From Agrobacterium sp. AGB01 (GTDB lineage Bacteria > Pseudomonadota > Alphaproteobacteria > Rhizobiales > Rhizobiaceae): DNA of 64,000 nucleotides. Within the stretch, counting starts at the first letter, position 1, and the number at the start of each line of letters is the position of its first letter. The translations under genes and the position numbers were made by a program. Location of the stretch: assembly GCF_014851585.1 (NCBI RefSeq), contig NZ_JACVAB010000001.1, positions 434,001 through 498,000 on the forward strand, written 5' to 3'. The notes under the pieces were generated by a model. The model ran no database searches and was not told where the DNA came from. It was given only the letters and a program-made list of their open reading frames with translations. This document shows, in pieces, positions 27,017-35,816 of this stretch.

Positions 27017-27042
27017 AGCGGGGATTGATCCCCGCTTTTTTC
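27017..27042 (+). terminator. Rho-independent terminator after the tiny ORF
   Basis: AGCGGGG (27017-27023) pairs with CCCCGCT (27030-27036) around a six-base loop, followed by seven T. This is a textbook terminator. No annotated gene other than the 21-codon ORF lies upstream on this strand, so a short transcript must end here, or the structure attenuates the AEC gene. Confidence 0.92.
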
Positions 27043-27154
27043 ATTTCTGCGCGTGAGTGACCGATCCGCTAATTGCCGCGCAAGAATTGTCCCCCCATGG
27101 GATTTGCGTTAAAGCTGGATTCTCCCGCCTCATATTCGCGAAAGCTCCCTCCCA

Positions 27155-28099
27155 ATGTCCGCGATTGCACTGAATGTTGCCCCTATTTTTATTCTCATCC
27201 TGACCGGATGGCTGATTGTAAAAGTAGGTTGGTTCAAGGTCGATGTCGGTGATGTACTGGGGGATTTCGTTTTCAAGATTGCCGTGCCGACCCTGATTAT
27301 CCGTACGCTGGTGGAGGCTGATTTCCACGGAGCTTCGCCGTTTAAGCTTTGGATTGCCTATTTCAGCGGTGTCGCCGTGACTTGGGCTGTTGGCCATATC
27401 GTGGCGAAATATGTTTTCAAACAGGATCTGCGCATTGCCGTGATTGCCGGTATCTCGTCATCCTTTGCCAACAATATCTTCATCGGTTTGCCGCTGGTCG
27501 GTCGGTCGGTTGGTGATGAGGGTCTTGTTGCTCTGTCCATTCTTCTTGCCATCCATCTGCCGGTCATGATGATTGCCGGCACCATTCTAATGGAAAATGC
27601 TACCCATAAAGCCATCGGTGGTGAGAAGCGCTCCACCGGCGCAATCCTCAAGCAAATTGGCCGCAATCTCATTTCCAATCCGCTGATCATCGGTCTTATC
27701 ATCGGCATGTCAGTGCATGCTATTGATGTGCCGGTACCCGTGGTGTTGAAATCGGTTATTGACCAGATTGCCAGCATGGCCGGACCGGCAGCACTTATTT
27801 CTCTTGGCATGGCACTCAACAAATACAGCATTCGCGGTAATGTACGCATTGCCGCCGCCATGACCACATTCAAGCTGTTCCTGTTGCCGGGCTGTGTGTG
27901 GATTGCCGGGCATCTGCTGGGCCTCAGCCCGCAATGGACAGCTGCACTGGTGCTGACAGCATCTGTGCCGACCGGCATCAACGCATGGCTGCTCGCCAAC
28001 CGCTTCGGCACCGGCCATAGCCTCGCAGCATCCACCATCAGCATATCAACGCTGCTGGGTGTTCTCTCGGTTTCGCTGTGGGCATGGCTGCTGGGCTGA
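27155..28099 (+). CDS. AEC-family (auxin efflux carrier-like) permease
   Basis: A 314-residue inner-membrane protein with about ten hydrophobic segments arranged as two inverted five-helix halves. The first half contains FVFKIAVPTLIIRTL with the helix-breaking proline, and the second half SLGMALNKYSI and LTASVPTGINAWLLANRFG, both typical of AEC carriers. These export or exchange small organic acids such as malate or malonate; the substrate here is unknown. It is preceded by 114 bases after a terminator, hinting at attenuation. Confidence 0.88.
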   Translation: MSAIALNVAPIFILILTGWLIVKVGWFKVDVGDVLGDFVFKIAVPTLIIRTLVEADFHGASPFKLWIAYFSGVAVTWAVGHIVAKYVFKQDLRIAVIAGISSSFANNIFIGLPLVGRSVGDEGLVALSILLAIHLPVMMIAGTILMENATHKAIGGEKRSTGAILKQIGRNLISNPLIIGLIIGMSVHAIDVPVPVVLKSVIDQIASMAGPAALISLGMALNKYSIRGNVRIAAAMTTFKLFLLPGCVWIAGHLLGLSPQWTAALVLTASVPTGINAWLLANRFGTGHSLAASTISISTLLGVLSVSLWAWLLG

Positions 28100-28127
28100 C
28101 AACAGACCGAAGTTGCAATTACCCATT

Positions 28128-28167
28128 AAAAAAGCCACCGGCACTGGCGTGACGGTGGCTTTTTTTG
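28128..28167. terminator. Bidirectional terminator between AEC permease and cytochrome c
   Basis: AAAAAAGCCACCG and CGGTGGCTTTTTTT flank a 12-base loop, so A-tract and T-tract serve both strands. It ends the convergent AEC permease and cytochrome genes. Confidence 0.93.
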
Positions 28168-28184
28168 AACGACAGAAGAAAAAA

Positions 28185-28754
28185 TCAGTTGGTGGCCGGT
28201 GCAGCCGCCGGATCCGGCAGCGGAGCAGGGTTCGCCGACAACGTACGAAGATACGCGATCAGATCGGCACGTTCCGTTTCCTTTTTCACGCCTGCAAAGC
28301 CCATGGCTGTGCCGCTGATGTATTTCTTTGGACCTTCCAGGAAGTGATTGAGGTGGTCATAATCCCAATGGACTGAGCCGCCCTGAGCAAAATCCTTGAG
28401 TGCAGCCGAATAGCTGAAACCTTCATGTGCGGCGATTGGACGATTAACGAGATCGAAGAGATTGGGTCCAACCTTGTTGGCACCGCCACTCTCCGAGGTG
28501 TGACAGCTCTGACACTTCTTGAACACCACTTCGCCCTTTGCGGCATCGGCGCTTGCAAGGAGGGTCGCGATTGGCGTTGCAACTGCTGCTTCGCTTTCAC
28601 CACCGGCACTGGCACTTTCTTCTGCAACGATCGCGAAGCCTTCCTTTTCAGGAGCAGCAGAATGGAAGATCCCTTCCGACGCTATCGAAACAGACATCAG
28701 GACGAATACGGTGCCCAAAAGAGCCCCCACGCCCATGTTTACATATGAATTCAT
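28185..28754 (-). CDS. Membrane-anchored c-type cytochrome (CycM/c552-like)
   Basis: A 189-residue cytochrome. An N-terminal hydrophobic segment (residues about 7-27, [19 protein letters not shown]) anchors it in the inner membrane; an Ala/Glu-rich linker follows. The class I haem c domain has the haem-attachment motif CQSCH, then [13 protein letters not shown], and the axial Met in SGTAMGFAG. The C-terminus is an Ala/Pro-rich tail. It resembles CycM, which passes electrons from the bc1 complex to terminal oxidases in rhizobia (family knowledge). The ATG at 28754 is preceded by GGGAG. Confidence 0.92.
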   Translation of the reverse strand: MNSYVNMGVGALLGTVFVLMSVSIASEGIFHSAAPEKEGFAIVAEESASAGGESEAAVATPIATLLASADAAKGEVVFKKCQSCHTSESGGANKVGPNLFDLVNRPIAAHEGFSYSAALKDFAQGGSVHWDYDHLNHFLEGPKKYISGTAMGFAGVKKETERADLIAYLRTLSANPAPLPDPAAAPATN

Positions 28755-28907
28755 CTACAATCGCTCCCTCACAGCCGTTTGATAACAAAACGGGCCATCT
28801 TGAAATTGCATGAAAGCTATGGCTTTTGCATAGCTTGCGCAACTTGAATATGCTCCCCACTCCGTGACGTTTTGACACTTTTCGGGCGGGATTTGAAGGG
28901 TCTCGAA

Positions 28908-29663
28908 ATGAAGAATACGGATTTAGGCAAAGCTTTGGTGCTTATCCCGGCACGGCTTGCATCCACTAGACTGCCTGGAAAACCTTTGGCGGATATCTGT
29001 GGCAAGCCGATGATCGTTCAAGTGGCTCTTCGCGCCCGTGAAGCGGGGTTGGGACGCATTGTCGTAGCCGTTGATGATCATCAAGTTTACGACGCTGTGG
29101 CCGCTGCCGGATTTGAAGTGATGATGACGCGCGACGATCATCAGTCCGGTTCGGACCGTATTTTTGAAGCCCTTGAAAAGGTTGACCCGAATCGCGAGGC
29201 TGAATTCGTGGTCAATGTGCAGGGAGACCTGCCAACCATCGAGCCAGAAACCATCCTGGCCGCGATGCGTCCGCTGGAAAATCCGCAGGTGGATATCGCC
29301 ACCCTCACGGTGGAAATTGCTAGCGAGGAAGAAAAGGTCAATCCACATGTGGTGAAGGTTGTGGGCAGTCCGCTATCGGACACCCGCCTTCGCGCTTTGT
29401 ATTTTACCCGTGCCACTGCACCTTACGGGCAGGGGCCGCTCTACCACCATATCGGTCTTTATGCCTATCGCCGCGCCGCACTTGAGCGCTTCGTGTCACT
29501 TCCGCCTTCCGTTCTCGAGCGCCGCGAATCACTTGAGCAGTTGCGGGCGCTGGAGGATGGCATGCGCATTGACGCAGAAATCGTGAAATCTGTTCCGCTT
29601 GGCGTCGATACGCCAGCGGATCTGGAAAAAGCCAGACGTATTCTGGCTGCAAAATCTCTTTGA
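28908..29663 (+). CDS. kdsB: 3-deoxy-manno-octulosonate cytidylyltransferase
   Basis: A 251-residue CMP-Kdo synthetase that activates Kdo with CTP for lipid A core assembly. N-terminal motif [19 protein letters not shown], then [24 protein letters not shown] and [14 protein letters not shown]. The C-terminal [12 protein letters not shown] is typical. The ATG at 28908 is preceded by GAAGGG. The stop overlaps the pheA start by one base. Confidence 0.95.
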   Translation: MKNTDLGKALVLIPARLASTRLPGKPLADICGKPMIVQVALRAREAGLGRIVVAVDDHQVYDAVAAAGFEVMMTRDDHQSGSDRIFEALEKVDPNREAEFVVNVQGDLPTIEPETILAAMRPLENPQVDIATLTVEIASEEEKVNPHVVKVVGSPLSDTRLRALYFTRATAPYGQGPLYHHIGLYAYRRAALERFVSLPPSVLERRESLEQLRALEDGMRIDAEIVKSVPLGVDTPADLEKARRILAAKSL

Positions 29664-30544
29664 TGGGACTGTCCATGACAATGAAAACCAACCGCATAGC
29701 ATTTCAGGGTGATTTCGGCGCAAATTCGGATATGGCCTGCCGGGACATGTTCCCGGACATGGAGCCGCTGCCATGCCCGACATTTGAAGACGCCTTCATG
29801 GCCGTGGAAAGCGGTGAGGCCGATCTCGGCATGATCCCGATCGAAAACACGATTGCCGGCCGCGTTGCCGATATTCACCACCTGCTGCCGGAGTCCCGCC
29901 TCAACATCATCGGCGAATATTTCATGCCGATCCGCTTTCAGCTTATGGTGCTGCCGGGCGTCAAGCGTGATGAAATCCTGACCGTACACAGCCACATTCA
30001 TGCGCTGGGGCAATGCCGCAAGATCATCCGCAACAATGGCTGGAAACCGGTTGTCGCGGGCGATACGGCTGGTGCCGCCAAGCTGGTCTCCGAGAAGGGT
30101 GACAGAACCATGGCCGCCTTGGCGCCACGACTGGCCTCCAAGCTCTATGGTCTCGATATCATTGCGGAGAATGTCGAAGATACGGAAAACAATGTCACCC
30201 GTTTCGTCATTCTCTCGCGTGATGAAAAATGGGAAGAGCGCAAGGACGACAACGAGGTCATCGTGACCACCTTTGTCTTCAACGTACGCAACATTCCGGC
30301 CGCCCTTTACAAGGCAATGGGTGGTTTTGCCACCAACGGCATCAACATGACGAAGCTCGAAAGCTACCAGATTGGCGGCAAGTTCGTGGCCACGCAGTTT
30401 TATGCTGATATTGAAGGGCATCCGGATGATGCCCCCGTTCGTCATGCGCTGGAGGAATTGCGCTTCTTCTCAGAAAAAGTCCGCATCCTCGGTGTTTACA
30501 AAGGTCACCCGATGCGTGGCCGTTTGCAAAACGGTCAGGCCTGA
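29663..30544 (+). CDS. pheA: Prephenate dehydratase with ACT domain
   Basis: About 293 residues; converts prephenate to phenylpyruvate in phenylalanine synthesis. Catalytic domain: RIAFQGDFGANSDMA, MIPIENTIAGRVADIHHLL, and ENNVTRFVILSR with the Thr-Arg-Phe catalytic motif. The C-terminal ACT regulatory domain (VIVTTFVFNVRNIPAALYKAM, then INMTKLESYQIGGKF) senses phenylalanine; the usual ESRP motif reads ESYQ. There is no chorismate mutase domain, as usual in Alphaproteobacteria. ATG at 29663 overlaps the kdsB stop; an ATG at 29675 is an alternative. Ten bases overlap convergent nudC. Confidence 0.93.
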   Translation: MGLSMTMKTNRIAFQGDFGANSDMACRDMFPDMEPLPCPTFEDAFMAVESGEADLGMIPIENTIAGRVADIHHLLPESRLNIIGEYFMPIRFQLMVLPGVKRDEILTVHSHIHALGQCRKIIRNNGWKPVVAGDTAGAAKLVSEKGDRTMAALAPRLASKLYGLDIIAENVEDTENNVTRFVILSRDEKWEERKDDNEVIVTTFVFNVRNIPAALYKAMGGFATNGINMTKLESYQIGGKFVATQFYADIEGHPDDAPVRHALEELRFFSEKVRILGVYKGHPMRGRLQNGQA

Positions 30545-31512
30545 TCCTCACGCGGATCCCATTCCAGCCAGTCGCGCATCAACCGGTGCGCGATGGCACC
30601 CTTCGGTGGCGGTGAGCGACCGTCCGCGCCAGTCATAGCCAGAAGTGCTGCCACCTCGTCGCGAGTAAACCAGCGGCAATCCTCAAGCTCTGCCTCATCG
30701 CGGGTAATGTCGAATGAGGTTGCTTCAGCAAAACAGCCAATCATCAGCGTATGCGGCATCGGCCATGGCTGCGATGCGTGATAACGCACGCGTCCAACAG
30801 CAATGCCGGATTCCTCATGCGTCTCGCGACGAACGGCATTTTCGATGGTTTCACCGGGTTCCACGAAACCGGCCAGGCATGAATACATGCCCGGCGCAAA
30901 ATGCGGGCCACGGCCAAGCAGGCAAAGATCACGCTCCAGATCGATTGTCAGCATGATAACCACGGGATCGGTGCGCGGAAAAATCATGTGGCCGCAGCTG
31001 CTGCAAACCCGCTTGTATCCGCCGATTTTCAAATCCATGCGCGACGCGCAACGGCCGCAAAAACGGTTGTCATCATTCCAGCGCAACAGACTGACTGCCT
31101 GCGCTGTTTCGCCCAAAAGGTCCTCGTCCAGCAGTTGATCGCGGTACAGCGCACGGGCATCCACGGGTTTGAAGTGGCTTGCCAGTTCTTCTTCCGTTGT
31201 CTGCACCGGTACGGCAATTCTCGGTTCGCCATTCTGCTTGTAGCCAAGCAGGATTGCGTTGTCGAAATCGGGCTTCAGTTCTGCCAGCTCATAGGCGGCA
31301 AACAGTGGATCGAGAACCTGATCGTCATGTTTGAGAACGAGTTTTCCAGTGGTGAAGGCGAGAATATGGGTGCCTTCAATGGCGAGCGCTGTTGAGACGC
31401 AATCATCGTCGCGTTTCTCAGCCTGGCGGTCGAGGGCGTTTTGTGAAAATGCAGTGAGATTGCTTGCTTCGGGATGCGGGGCGTCAGTATCGAAAATAGT
31501 CGCTTTGTTCAT
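30535..31512 (-). CDS. nudC: NAD(+) diphosphatase / RNA decapping Nudix hydrolase
   Basis: A 325-residue NudC that hydrolyses NAD(H) and removes NAD caps from RNA. The zinc ribbon is intact (CGRC and CSSC), followed by the Nudix box GFVEPGETIENAVRRETHEESGI and the NADH-pyrophosphatase signature SQPWPMPHTLM. Length is somewhat longer than E. coli NudC because of an extended N-terminal domain, normal for alphaproteobacteria. The ATG at 31512 overlaps the HIT gene's stop (TAATG), so the two are co-transcribed. Confidence 0.94.
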   Translation of the reverse strand: MNKATIFDTDAPHPEASNLTAFSQNALDRQAEKRDDDCVSTALAIEGTHILAFTTGKLVLKHDDQVLDPLFAAYELAELKPDFDNAILLGYKQNGEPRIAVPVQTTEEELASHFKPVDARALYRDQLLDEDLLGETAQAVSLLRWNDDNRFCGRCASRMDLKIGGYKRVCSSCGHMIFPRTDPVVIMLTIDLERDLCLLGRGPHFAPGMYSCLAGFVEPGETIENAVRRETHEESGIAVGRVRYHASQPWPMPHTLMIGCFAEATSFDITRDEAELEDCRWFTRDEVAALLAMTGADGRSPPPKGAIAHRLMRDWLEWDPREDQA

Positions 31513-31916
31513 TAAAGAGCACCGGTCAATCTTTTGATGAGATCGCGTTTTTCAGCATGGTCATAGGGTTGCGCCGTACCGTGGCCCCAGATTGGCCCCG
31601 GCCAGCACGTGTCGCCCTCATTGCGGGCGATGATGTGAACATGGAGCTGGCTGACGATATTGCCAAGTGCACCGATGTTTATCTTTTTGGCTTTGGTAAC
31701 AGTCTTGAGCGCTTCGGCGACCATGTTGGTTTCGAAGGTCAGCATGGCCTGATCTAGCGGCGTCAGCTCAAAAACTTCGCTCAGATCGTTGCGTTGCGGC
31801 ACCAAAACCAGCCATGGCCACCGCTTGTCGTTCTGCAAACGCAGCTGACAAAGGCCAAGTGTCGTGATCAGTTCGCTGTCGCGAGCGATCCGTTCATCCA
31901 GTTTGAATGTGGACAA
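31512..31916 (-). CDS. HIT-family nucleotide hydrolase
   Basis: A 134-residue histidine-triad protein, expected to hydrolyse nucleotidyl phosphates such as AMP-conjugates or dinucleoside polyphosphates. The motif is SQLHVHIIARNEGD, with the first two histidines of the triad and the third place taken by Ala/Arg context, as in many rhizobial members. The start is TTG at 31916 with GGAGG seven bases upstream; the frame is open further upstream, but without a signal. It lies ahead of nudC in one operon, so both products act on nucleotide derivatives. Confidence 0.87.
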   Translation of the reverse strand: MSTFKLDERIARDSELITTLGLCQLRLQNDKRWPWLVLVPQRNDLSEVFELTPLDQAMLTFETNMVAEALKTVTKAKKINIGALGNIVSQLHVHIIARNEGDTCWPGPIWGHGTAQPYDHAEKRDLIKRLTGAL

Positions 31917-31970
31917 GTGGTTCCTCCATAGGATGTTTTCATTGTGATAGCAGTTTTTTGAATGCTTGGC

Positions 31971-31998
31971 TTGCATTTGCTTTCGATATTGCCGATAT
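31971..31998 (+). promoter_or_regulatory. Promoter for 4.5S RNA
   Basis: TTGCAT (31971-31976) and CGATAT (31993-31998) are 16 bases apart and end about eight bases ahead of the RNA's predicted 5' end. Confidence 0.5.
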
Positions 31999-32005
31999 GT
32001 GCCTT

Positions 32006-32112
32006 CGGGAGGTTGGTGGTGGACGAGCCACTCGCCAACCGGGTCAGGTCCGGAAGGAAGCAGCCCTAACGAGCCAGGCACGGGTCGCCGTGCCAGCCTC
32101 CCACCTTTTTTT
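32006..32112 (+). ncRNA. ffs: Signal recognition particle 4.5S RNA (small bacterial type)
   Basis: The Ffh-binding core GGTCAGGTCCGGAAGGAAGC with the GGAA apical tetraloop and the asymmetric bulge is intact at about 32042-32061. The 5' GGGAGG and 3' CCTCCC ends pair to close the rod. Seven T follow at 32106-32112 as terminator. The RNA guides membrane-protein ribosomes via Ffh and FtsY. The gene sits just before dnaX, the usual place in Hyphomicrobiales. Confidence 0.96.
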
Positions 32113-32181
32113 CCTGTGCCTCAGCTTTTGCCGGGCAGCTATGCCCGTAAAACAGGCCAAAACGCAAAGCTGGCGAGGGCA

Positions 32182-34053
32182 ATGAGCGATAGCGAACAAA
32201 AAGCAGGAACCGATTCGCAGCCAACGGCTGGCTATCGCGTTCTTGCACGAAAATATCGCCCCAAGGATTTTTCTGACCTGATGGTCGGCCAGGAGCCGAT
32301 GGTTCGCACGCTGACCAACGCGTTCGAAACCGGCCGCATTGCGCAGGCTTACATGCTGACTGGCGTTCGTGGGGTTGGCAAAACGACCACGGCCCGCATT
32401 CTGGCACGCGCACTGAATTACAAGACACCGGAAATTGACCGCCCGACAATCGACTTGCGCTTACCCGGCGAACATTGTCAGGCGATCATGGAAGGCCGCC
32501 ATGTCGATGTGATCGAAATGGATGCCGCCTCGCATACCGGTATCGACGACATCAGAGAAATTATCGAGCAGGTGCGTTATCGCCCGGTCTCGGCGCGCTA
32601 CAAAGTGTACATCATCGACGAAGTGCACATGCTGTCGACGCAGGCCTTTAACGGCCTATTGAAGACGCTTGAAGAGCCGCCTGAGCATGTGAAATTCATT
32701 TTTGCAACGACGGAAATTCGCAAGGTGCCGATCACCGTTCTGTCACGGTGTCAGCGTTTCGACTTGCGCCGAATCAGTGCTGCAGATCTCGTCGGCCTGT
32801 TCACGACCATTGCAGGCAAGGAAGGCATCGAAGCCGAAGCTGAGGCATTGTCAATGATTGCGCGTGCGGCCGAAGGCTCTGCACGTGATGGTTTGTCTTT
32901 GTTGGATCAGGCAATTGCCCATGGTGGCGGCCGCGTTGAGGCGGACGCTGTCCGTGGTATGCTGGGTCTTGCCGACCGCGCCCGTATCGTCGATCTGTTC
33001 AGCCACGTCATGAAGGGCGATGTCGCTGCTGCTCTGTCGGAATTTGGCAGCCAGTATGAAGCAGGCGCAAACCCAGTCGTAGTATTGAATGATCTTGCCG
33101 ATTTCACTCATCTCGTCACGCGGCTGAAATATATTCCCGATGCCGCCGACGATCCGTCACTGTCGGAAATCGAACGTGTCCGCGGCAGCGAATTTGCGCA
33201 GGGCGTTGCCGTGTCTGCCTTGTCGCGCATCTGGCAGATGCTGCTCAAGGGCATTCCGGAAACGGAAAACTCGTCGCGTCCTGCCGGTGCGGCAGAAATG
33301 GTTTTGATCCGCCTGACCCACGCTGCGCATCTTCCATCACCGGAGGATGCTGCGCGCCGTCTGCAAGATATCGCCGCTGGCGAAAGCAATGGTTCGCCAA
33401 TGCCATCCGGCGGCGGCAACGGTGGTGGCGCACGCGCTTCCTATTCATCCGTTCAGGCGGTCGCCTCGGCTCAGTCGATGGCGGCACCGCAGCGGCAGGC
33501 ATCACCCGCACCAACCGCAATGCTGCGTGCAGTGCCGGATAGCCGCCCGCAGGATATGCAGGTCGTAGCTCCCCGCACCGAAGAACGTCCGGAACCAAGC
33601 GTTCCCGTCAATTCCATTCAGGATATCGCTGATCTTTGCGGCAAGAACCGCGATCCGGTGATGAAAGCCAAGGTGCGCAACTTCGTGCACGGTGTGCGAC
33701 TGGAGCCGGGCAAGCTCGATATCCGTCTGGGTGAGGGCGCGCCGGGAACCTTGCCAGGTGAGCTGGGTGTAAAGCTTAAAGAGTGGACCGGTATTCACTG
33801 GATTGTCAGCCTCAGCAAAGAGCAGGGGCAACCGACGCTGGTCGAAGCCGAAGGCAATGCGCGCACGGCTCGTATGCTCGATGCACGCCAGGATCCGGAT
33901 ATCATGGCGATCCTGTCACAATATCCCGGTGCAAAAATCACCGACGTGCGCATTCGCGCCCCATTGCCCGACGATAACGAGAATATTCCACCGCCAGCGA
34001 TCGTTGAATCCAGCGAGGGTGATATTCTGCCGGGCGACGACATAGAATTCTGA
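32182..34053 (+). CDS. dnaX: DNA polymerase III subunit gamma/tau
   Basis: A 623-residue clamp-loader ATPase. Walker [12 protein letters not shown] is near residue 60, Walker [11 protein letters not shown] near 150, then [17 protein letters not shown] and the SRC sensor motif [12 protein letters not shown]. The four-cysteine zinc module that follows Walker A in E. coli is replaced by a stretch with a single Cys (PGEHCQAI), as I recall for other alphaproteobacterial DnaX. The C-terminal tau region is Pro/Ala-rich then folded. ATG at 32182 is chosen because the longer frame would run through the 4.5S RNA. No A-rich slippery site for gamma production was noticed. Confidence 0.95.
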   Translation: MSDSEQKAGTDSQPTAGYRVLARKYRPKDFSDLMVGQEPMVRTLTNAFETGRIAQAYMLTGVRGVGKTTTARILARALNYKTPEIDRPTIDLRLPGEHCQAIMEGRHVDVIEMDAASHTGIDDIREIIEQVRYRPVSARYKVYIIDEVHMLSTQAFNGLLKTLEEPPEHVKFIFATTEIRKVPITVLSRCQRFDLRRISAADLVGLFTTIAGKEGIEAEAEALSMIARAAEGSARDGLSLLDQAIAHGGGRVEADAVRGMLGLADRARIVDLFSHVMKGDVAAALSEFGSQYEAGANPVVVLNDLADFTHLVTRLKYIPDAADDPSLSEIERVRGSEFAQGVAVSALSRIWQMLLKGIPETENSSRPAGAAEMVLIRLTHAAHLPSPEDAARRLQDIAAGESNGSPMPSGGGNGGGARASYSSVQAVASAQSMAAPQRQASPAPTAMLRAVPDSRPQDMQVVAPRTEERPEPSVPVNSIQDIADLCGKNRDPVMKAKVRNFVHGVRLEPGKLDIRLGEGAPGTLPGELGVKLKEWTGIHWIVSLSKEQGQPTLVEAEGNARTARMLDARQDPDIMAILSQYPGAKITDVRIRAPLPDDNENIPPPAIVESSEGDILPGDDIEF

Positions 34054-34079
34054 AAGTAAGCAATTCAAGGAGTTACGAC

Positions 34080-34403
34080 ATGCGCGACATCATGGGTATG
34101 ATGGGCAAGGTCAAGGAAATGCAGGCCAAGATGGAAAAGGTGCAGGAAGAAATTGCCGCCCTTGAAATCGAAGGAAAATCCGGTGGCGGTCTGGTGACCG
34201 TTATTCTGAACGGCAAAGGCGAAATGCGTGGTGTGAAGGTTGATCCTTCGCTGTTCAAGGAAGACGAAGTTGAAATCCTTGAAGACCTGATTGTTGCAGC
34301 CCACAAGGATGCAAAACAGAAGGGCGAAGCCCAGGCACAGGAAAAGATGGCTGGTCTGACCGCAGGCCTGCCACTGCCGCCCGGAATGAAGTTCCCGTTC
34401 TAA
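34080..34403 (+). CDS. ybaB: YbaB/EbfC nucleoid-associated protein
   Basis: A 107-residue DNA-binding dimer. Sequence [20 protein letters not shown] (coiled helix), then [19 protein letters not shown] and a C-terminal helix. The GGGLV-V-NGKGE block is the family hallmark. It is 26 bases after dnaX with AAGGAG upstream, forming the conserved dnaX-ybaB pair; recR follows after an inserted opposite-strand gene. Confidence 0.94.
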   Translation: MRDIMGMMGKVKEMQAKMEKVQEEIAALEIEGKSGGGLVTVILNGKGEMRGVKVDPSLFKEDEVEILEDLIVAAHKDAKQKGEAQAQEKMAGLTAGLPLPPGMKFPF

Positions 34404-34426
34404 GCGCTCATTGATCCGACAGGCGT

Positions 34427-34451
34427 GAAGCGGTTTTGCAAAAGCCGCTTC
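34427..34451. terminator. Hairpin between convergent ybaB and MOSC genes
   Basis: GAAGCGGTTTT pairs with AAAAGCCGCTTC with one bulged G and a GC loop. The T-run inside the stem and flanking TTT are weak, so it may serve as a bidirectional terminator. Confidence 0.55.
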
Positions 34452-35064
34452 AACTTTCCAGCATGGCGCGGAAACGGGATGCAAGCGGCGTGTCTAGAGA
34501 GGCAATCCGTTCCTGTTCGCTCAGGCGACTGGGCCGGAAACGTTGAAGCACAACGGGAATCGGCAGTTGTGTGCCCTGATAGGGCGTGAATTCCACCGCT
34601 TCACCAGCCTGCAAAAATCCACCTTTCAGCACGCGGCAATAAAACCCTGGCTGGCCTGCTGCCTTGAAGCGTGGCGCAAAGTCCGGATCACCAATGCGGG
34701 CAGACAAGGTGGCGCAGGGAATACGCGCTGCGGTCACTTCCAGTTCGACCTCTTGCATTGTCAACCGGTCGCCGACATGCAGTTTTGCGCTGTCGATGCC
34801 ATCGATGACGAGGTTTTCGCCGAAAAATCCCGGTTCAACGGTCAGGCCAAGGTCATGAGACCAATAATCGAGATCGGCCGAACCCATGGCATAAATGGCC
34901 TGATCCGGTCCGCCGTGATGTTTGCGGTTGCAGACAGCATCACCGACAAGGCCTTCGCGATCGACCATGACGGCACCGTTCACCGGGTGTTTGAATATAC
35001 CGGTCTTGCTGGTTTTGCCCGGCAGGATCTGTGCATCGGCTAGGCAAATGGCCTGAATTTTCAT
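34450..35064 (-). CDS. MOSC-domain protein (YiiM-like)
   Basis: A 204-residue MOSC protein, a family linked to molybdenum-cofactor sulfur handling and detoxification of N-hydroxylated compounds. It contains GKTSKTGIFKHPVNGAVMV, GDAVCNRKHHGGPDQAIYAM, PGFFGENLVIDG, the MOSC cysteine in AARIPCATLSARIGDP, and a C-terminal YiiM-type tail. The ATG at 35064 gives MKIQAICLADAQ. The gene interrupts the usual ybaB-recR adjacency on the opposite strand. Confidence 0.87.
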   Translation of the reverse strand: MKIQAICLADAQILPGKTSKTGIFKHPVNGAVMVDREGLVGDAVCNRKHHGGPDQAIYAMGSADLDYWSHDLGLTVEPGFFGENLVIDGIDSAKLHVGDRLTMQEVELEVTAARIPCATLSARIGDPDFAPRFKAAGQPGFYCRVLKGGFLQAGEAVEFTPYQGTQLPIPVVLQRFRPSRLSEQERIASLDTPLASRFRAMLES

Positions 35065-35118
35065 GGGATGCTTTCGCTCCTGATTCCCGTTGTCTCTTTT
35101 ATGCAGTAGAGAATGCTT

Positions 35119-35724
35119 ATGGCAAAACGAGTCACTGGTCCTGAAATTGAAAAACTGATCCAGCTTCTGGCAAAAGTGCCGGGGCTCGGTCCGCGTTCCG
35201 CGCGTCGCGCAGCGCTTCATCTTATCAAGAAAAAAGAGCAACTGCTCGGCCCGCTTGGTCATGCCATGGGTGAGGCCTATGACAAGGTAAAGATCTGCTC
35301 TTGCTGCGGCAATGTCGATACGATTGATCCATGCACCGTGTGCTCAGACGATCGCCGCGACCATTCAGTCATCATCGTGGTCGAAGATGTGTCTGACCTG
35401 TGGGCGCTGGAGCGTGCAAGCGCTATGAACACTGCCTATCACGTTCTAGGCGGTACACTTTCGCCTCTGGACGGAGTTGGTCCGGAAGATCTGAACATTA
35501 TCGGTCTCATCGACCGCGCCAATGATGAAAAAGTTCGTGAGATCATCATTGCCGTAAACGCCACCGTCGAGGGGCAGGCAACGGCGCATTATATCACCGA
35601 TAGACTAGCGGGTTTGCCCGTCAAGATTACGCGCCTTGCGCATGGCGTGCCGGTGGGTGGAGAGCTGGATTATCTGGATGAGGGTACGCTGACTGCGGCC
35701 CTCAGGGCGCGCACGACCATCTGA
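35119..35724 (+). CDS. recR: Recombination protein RecR
   Basis: A 201-residue RecR ring protein for RecFOR gap repair. The helix-hairpin-helix [16 protein letters not shown], four-cysteine zinc finger (CSCCGN then CTVC), Toprim motif [14 protein letters not shown] and [15 protein letters not shown] are all intact. The ATG at 35119 gives the usual [13 protein letters not shown] start; ATG at 35113 is two codons upstream. recF is also in this window. Confidence 0.96.
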   Translation: MAKRVTGPEIEKLIQLLAKVPGLGPRSARRAALHLIKKKEQLLGPLGHAMGEAYDKVKICSCCGNVDTIDPCTVCSDDRRDHSVIIVVEDVSDLWALERASAMNTAYHVLGGTLSPLDGVGPEDLNIIGLIDRANDEKVREIIIAVNATVEGQATAHYITDRLAGLPVKITRLAHGVPVGGELDYLDEGTLTAALRARTTI

Positions 35725-35816
35725 AATCCGGTCCCGGCGGTTAAAAATCCTGCGTTCAGGCACATATATGCCGTAAATTTCCGAGAAGCATCGGAGCTGA
35801 TTTATTGGGAGAGAAA

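Noticed and set aside
31966..32181. Extended N-terminus for DnaX starting at 31966
   Set aside because: The extension is the 4.5S RNA read as protein; family members begin near the ATG at 32182.
32182..34053. Programmed frameshift site in dnaX giving a gamma subunit
   Set aside because: No A-AAA-AAG type slippery heptamer with a following stem was noticed in the coding sequence.
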